From: Burkholderia sp. L27(2015)
Lineage (GTDB): Bacteria > Pseudomonadota > Gammaproteobacteria > Burkholderiales > Burkholderiaceae
Length of the DNA stretch: 64,000 nucleotides
Direction: 5' to 3'
Assembly: GCF_009765705.1 (NCBI RefSeq)
Contig: NZ_LMUX01000021.1
Span: 694,302 to 758,301 of the forward strand
The notes under the pieces were generated by a model. The model was not told the origin of the DNA. It saw only the letters and a list, made by a program, of their open reading frames with translations, and searched no databases. Positions within the stretch are counted from its first letter, which is position 1. Each line of letters begins with the position of its first letter. Positions 62,573 through 64,000 of the stretch are shown one piece after another. The position numbers and the translations under genes were made by a program.

Positions 62573-63730
62573 ATGTCTCAGCATTCCCTTACACCCGTTG
62601 TGCTCACCCAGCATCAAGCCAGGCGTATCTGGCTGCGTGCTCAAAGACTCGACACGTCGGCGCCGTTCGGAAATGGCGCGCAAGCCACGGTTTCAGCGGT
62701 GGAACATCTCGGCTACGTGCAGATCGACACCATCAACGTTATCGAGCGTTGTCATCATCACATCCTGTGGACGCGTATTCCAGAGTATCAACGCGATCAT
62801 TTGCGCCAGGCCCAGACCGTGGACAAGGCGGTGTTCGAGTATTGGACGCATGCGCTGTCCTATGTGCCGATCAAAGACTTTAAGTTCTTCCTTGCCGACA
62901 TGAAGCAGCATAAGACATCGCCCAGGAGCTGGTTCGACTCGGTGACCAAGGACGACTTGCGCAAGGTACTCACCCGGATCGAGGAAGGCGGCGCGCTATC
63001 GATACGCGATATCGACGACGACACGCTGGTGGAGAAAGATCATGCATGGGGAAGCCGCAAACCGTCGAAACGCGCGCTGCAATTTGCGTTCTACACGGGG
63101 GCGCTGACGGTCAGCGAGCGCTCCGGCATGTTGAAGACCTATGAGTTGATGCATCGGCATTTTGCGTGGGAGAAACCGCTCAAGGCGGCGTCGCAGGCGC
63201 AGACCACCGAGTATCTGTTGGACCGGGCGTTGCGTTCGCAGGGGCTGGTCAGTCTCGACTCGATTTGCCATTTGGACGCGAAACGCAAGCCTTTGGTTCG
63301 CCAGGTCATCGATGCAAGAGTGCGGCGCAAACTGTTGGTCCCTGTGGCGGTGGACGGCGCCGGTAAGGTCGAGCATTGGGCTGCGCCGGAGACTCTCGCG
63401 CAGAGTTCACAGATAGCTGTGCAAGCCGTGCATATCTTGTCGCCGTTCGATCCTCTGGTCATTCAGCGCAAAAGGCTGCGCATGTTCTTTGACTATGAGC
63501 ACCGTTTCGAGGCGTATGTGCCGAAGGAAAAGCGCGTGTTCGGGTATTTCGGATTGCCGGTGCTGGTCGACGATGAAATTGTCGCTGTCGTCGATCTCAA
63601 GGCTGACCGCGAGCAACGGGCTTTGCGCTTGCAGCAATGGACCTGGGTCGGCCAAGGTAAACCCAAGTTGCACAAGGCTCGAATCGAAGAGAAATTGCAT
63701 CAATTCGAACGGTTTCAGTTTGGCGTATGA
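62573..63730 (+). CDS. YcaQ/AlkX-family DNA glycosylase (winged-helix)
   Basis: A 385-residue HTH_42 family protein. The catalytic-loop motif is VQIDTINVIERCHHHILWTRI with Q50-I51-D52, i.e. the Q-x-D variant seen in YcaQ/AlkX rather than Q-x-Q of AlkZ. ILSPFDPLVIQRKRLRMFFDYEHRFEAYVPKEKRVFGYFGLPVLVDDEIVAVVDLKADR matches the family C-terminus in outline. These enzymes unhook interstrand crosslinks and remove bulky N-alkyl adducts. It begins about 110 bp after the toxin gene. Confidence 0.87.
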   Translation: MSQHSLTPVVLTQHQARRIWLRAQRLDTSAPFGNGAQATVSAVEHLGYVQIDTINVIERCHHHILWTRIPEYQRDHLRQAQTVDKAVFEYWTHALSYVPIKDFKFFLADMKQHKTSPRSWFDSVTKDDLRKVLTRIEEGGALSIRDIDDDTLVEKDHAWGSRKPSKRALQFAFYTGALTVSERSGMLKTYELMHRHFAWEKPLKAASQAQTTEYLLDRALRSQGLVSLDSICHLDAKRKPLVRQVIDARVRRKLLVPVAVDGAGKVEHWAAPETLAQSSQIAVQAVHILSPFDPLVIQRKRLRMFFDYEHRFEAYVPKEKRVFGYFGLPVLVDDEIVAVVDLKADREQRALRLQQWTWVGQGKPKLHKARIEEKLHQFERFQFGV

Positions 63731-63791
63731 GTGTAGCGCCTGAGTGTGACGTATGAGTCTGGCGTGCTTTAACGGCGGCGCCTCACTGCTG

Positions 63792-64000
63792 TTATGTCAT
63801 GCTGTGCGTTTCCACCCAGTCGCGCAACGCGTCATCGATCCGCGTTTGCCAGCCAGGGCCGCCGCGTTTGAACTGGTCGAGCAAATCGGGCGATAGCCGG
63901 AGGGTGACCTGCTGCTTCGTCGGCGTTTTTTGCGGACCGCGGGTACGGCGCGCCATGCTCTTGAATTGTTCAGGTAGCGCCTCAAACGGCACCGCTTTTT
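63792..64000 (-). CDS. BrnA/DUF4415-type antitoxin, probably 5' truncated by window edge
   Basis: Reading left from the window edge, the frame contains RGPQKTPTKQQVTLRLSPDLLDQFKRGGPGWQTRIDDALRDWVE, the ribbon-helix-helix core of BrnA/DUF4415 antitoxins. A GTG at 63992 or ATG at 63956 could start it, but the frame is open to the edge and family members often have a longer N-terminus, so the true start may lie outside. The partner BrnT toxin would be expected upstream, beyond the window. Confidence 0.75.
   Translation of the reverse strand, partial: KAVPFEALPEQFKSMARRTRGPQKTPTKQQVTLRLSPDLLDQFKRGGPGWQTRIDDALRDWVETHSMT

Noticed and set aside
1..64000. tRNA, rRNA, CRISPR arrays, intact insertion sequences or prophage genes
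   Set aside because: None were recognised on either strand by reading; a covariance-model scan would be needed to exclude small RNAs completely.

Overview
The window is a high-GC, densely packed chromosomal stretch from a betaproteobacterium, most likely Burkholderiaceae (Burkholderia/Paraburkholderia/Caballeronia-like). The pointers are two DUF4148 small secreted proteins, a DUF3563 protein, an AraC-azlCD block, a yehZYXW osmoprotectant operon and a SrpA-type catalase/cytochrome b561 pair. I saw no tRNA, rRNA, CRISPR array or intact insertion sequence. The gene at the left edge (gshA) is cut at its 3' end, and the right-edge gene (BrnA/DUF4415-type antitoxin) is probably cut at its 5' end.

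Layout. 1-6.4 kb: gshA, ada, a likely small RNA with a duplicated anti-Shine-Dalgarno motif, a MipA porin-like protein, yaeQ, a DUF3185 protein and a PhyH-type dioxygenase. 6.5-8.7 kb: an AraC regulator with the AzlCD branched-chain amino acid exporter. 8.7-14.9 kb: a leftward molybdenum hydroxylase operon (2Fe-2S subunit, Tat-exported large subunit, XdhC chaperone, triheme cytochrome c) with a mocA-like cytidylyltransferase upstream. 15-24 kb: an acyltransferase, an unknown small protein, an EAL phosphodiesterase, a methyltransferase/glutamine amidotransferase pair, a decayed persulfide dioxygenase, a DedA-rhodanese fusion and a cNMP-binding/thioredoxin-reductase-like fusion. 24-30 kb: an alpha-hydroxy-acid dehydrogenase, then a leftward mccB-mccA-tetR operon with two TetR-like operators in front of it.

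30.3-37.6 kb holds the most interesting system: seven tightly coupled rightward genes for phosphonate biosynthesis. PEP mutase, phosphonopyruvate decarboxylase and an aminoethylphosphonate transaminase would make 2-aminoethylphosphonate (2-AEP). Two nucleotidyltransferase domains, one free and one fused to PEP mutase, could activate it as CMP-AEP. A CDP-alcohol phosphatidyltransferase could place the head group on a lipid, a 2-oxoglutarate/Fe(II) oxygenase could hydroxylate it, and an HpnL/YbhN-like membrane protein could flip the product. The inferred product is a membrane phosphonolipid or a similar cell-surface phosphonate. There are no phn degradation genes beside it.

37.7-51.3 kb: codB/codA cytosine use, a DUF4148/catalase/cytochrome b561 operon behind an ECF-like promoter, a double-domain Asp/Glu racemase with one decayed active site, an A+T-richer patch encoding an orphan lipoprotein, a YdjM-like membrane hydrolase, a prolyl-hydroxylase-like dioxygenase, and yehZYXW. 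51.4-64 kb: a DUF308 membrane protein fused to a permuted papain-like domain, an MFS transporter, an HPF-histidine kinase-response regulator operon, TerC/TerB-like/DUF3563 genes, a cytochrome-c/PQQ sugar dehydrogenase with an F420/FMN luciferase-like oxidoreductase, a ParE-type toxin with an unusually long antitoxin, a YcaQ/AlkX-type DNA glycosylase and the BrnA-like gene.
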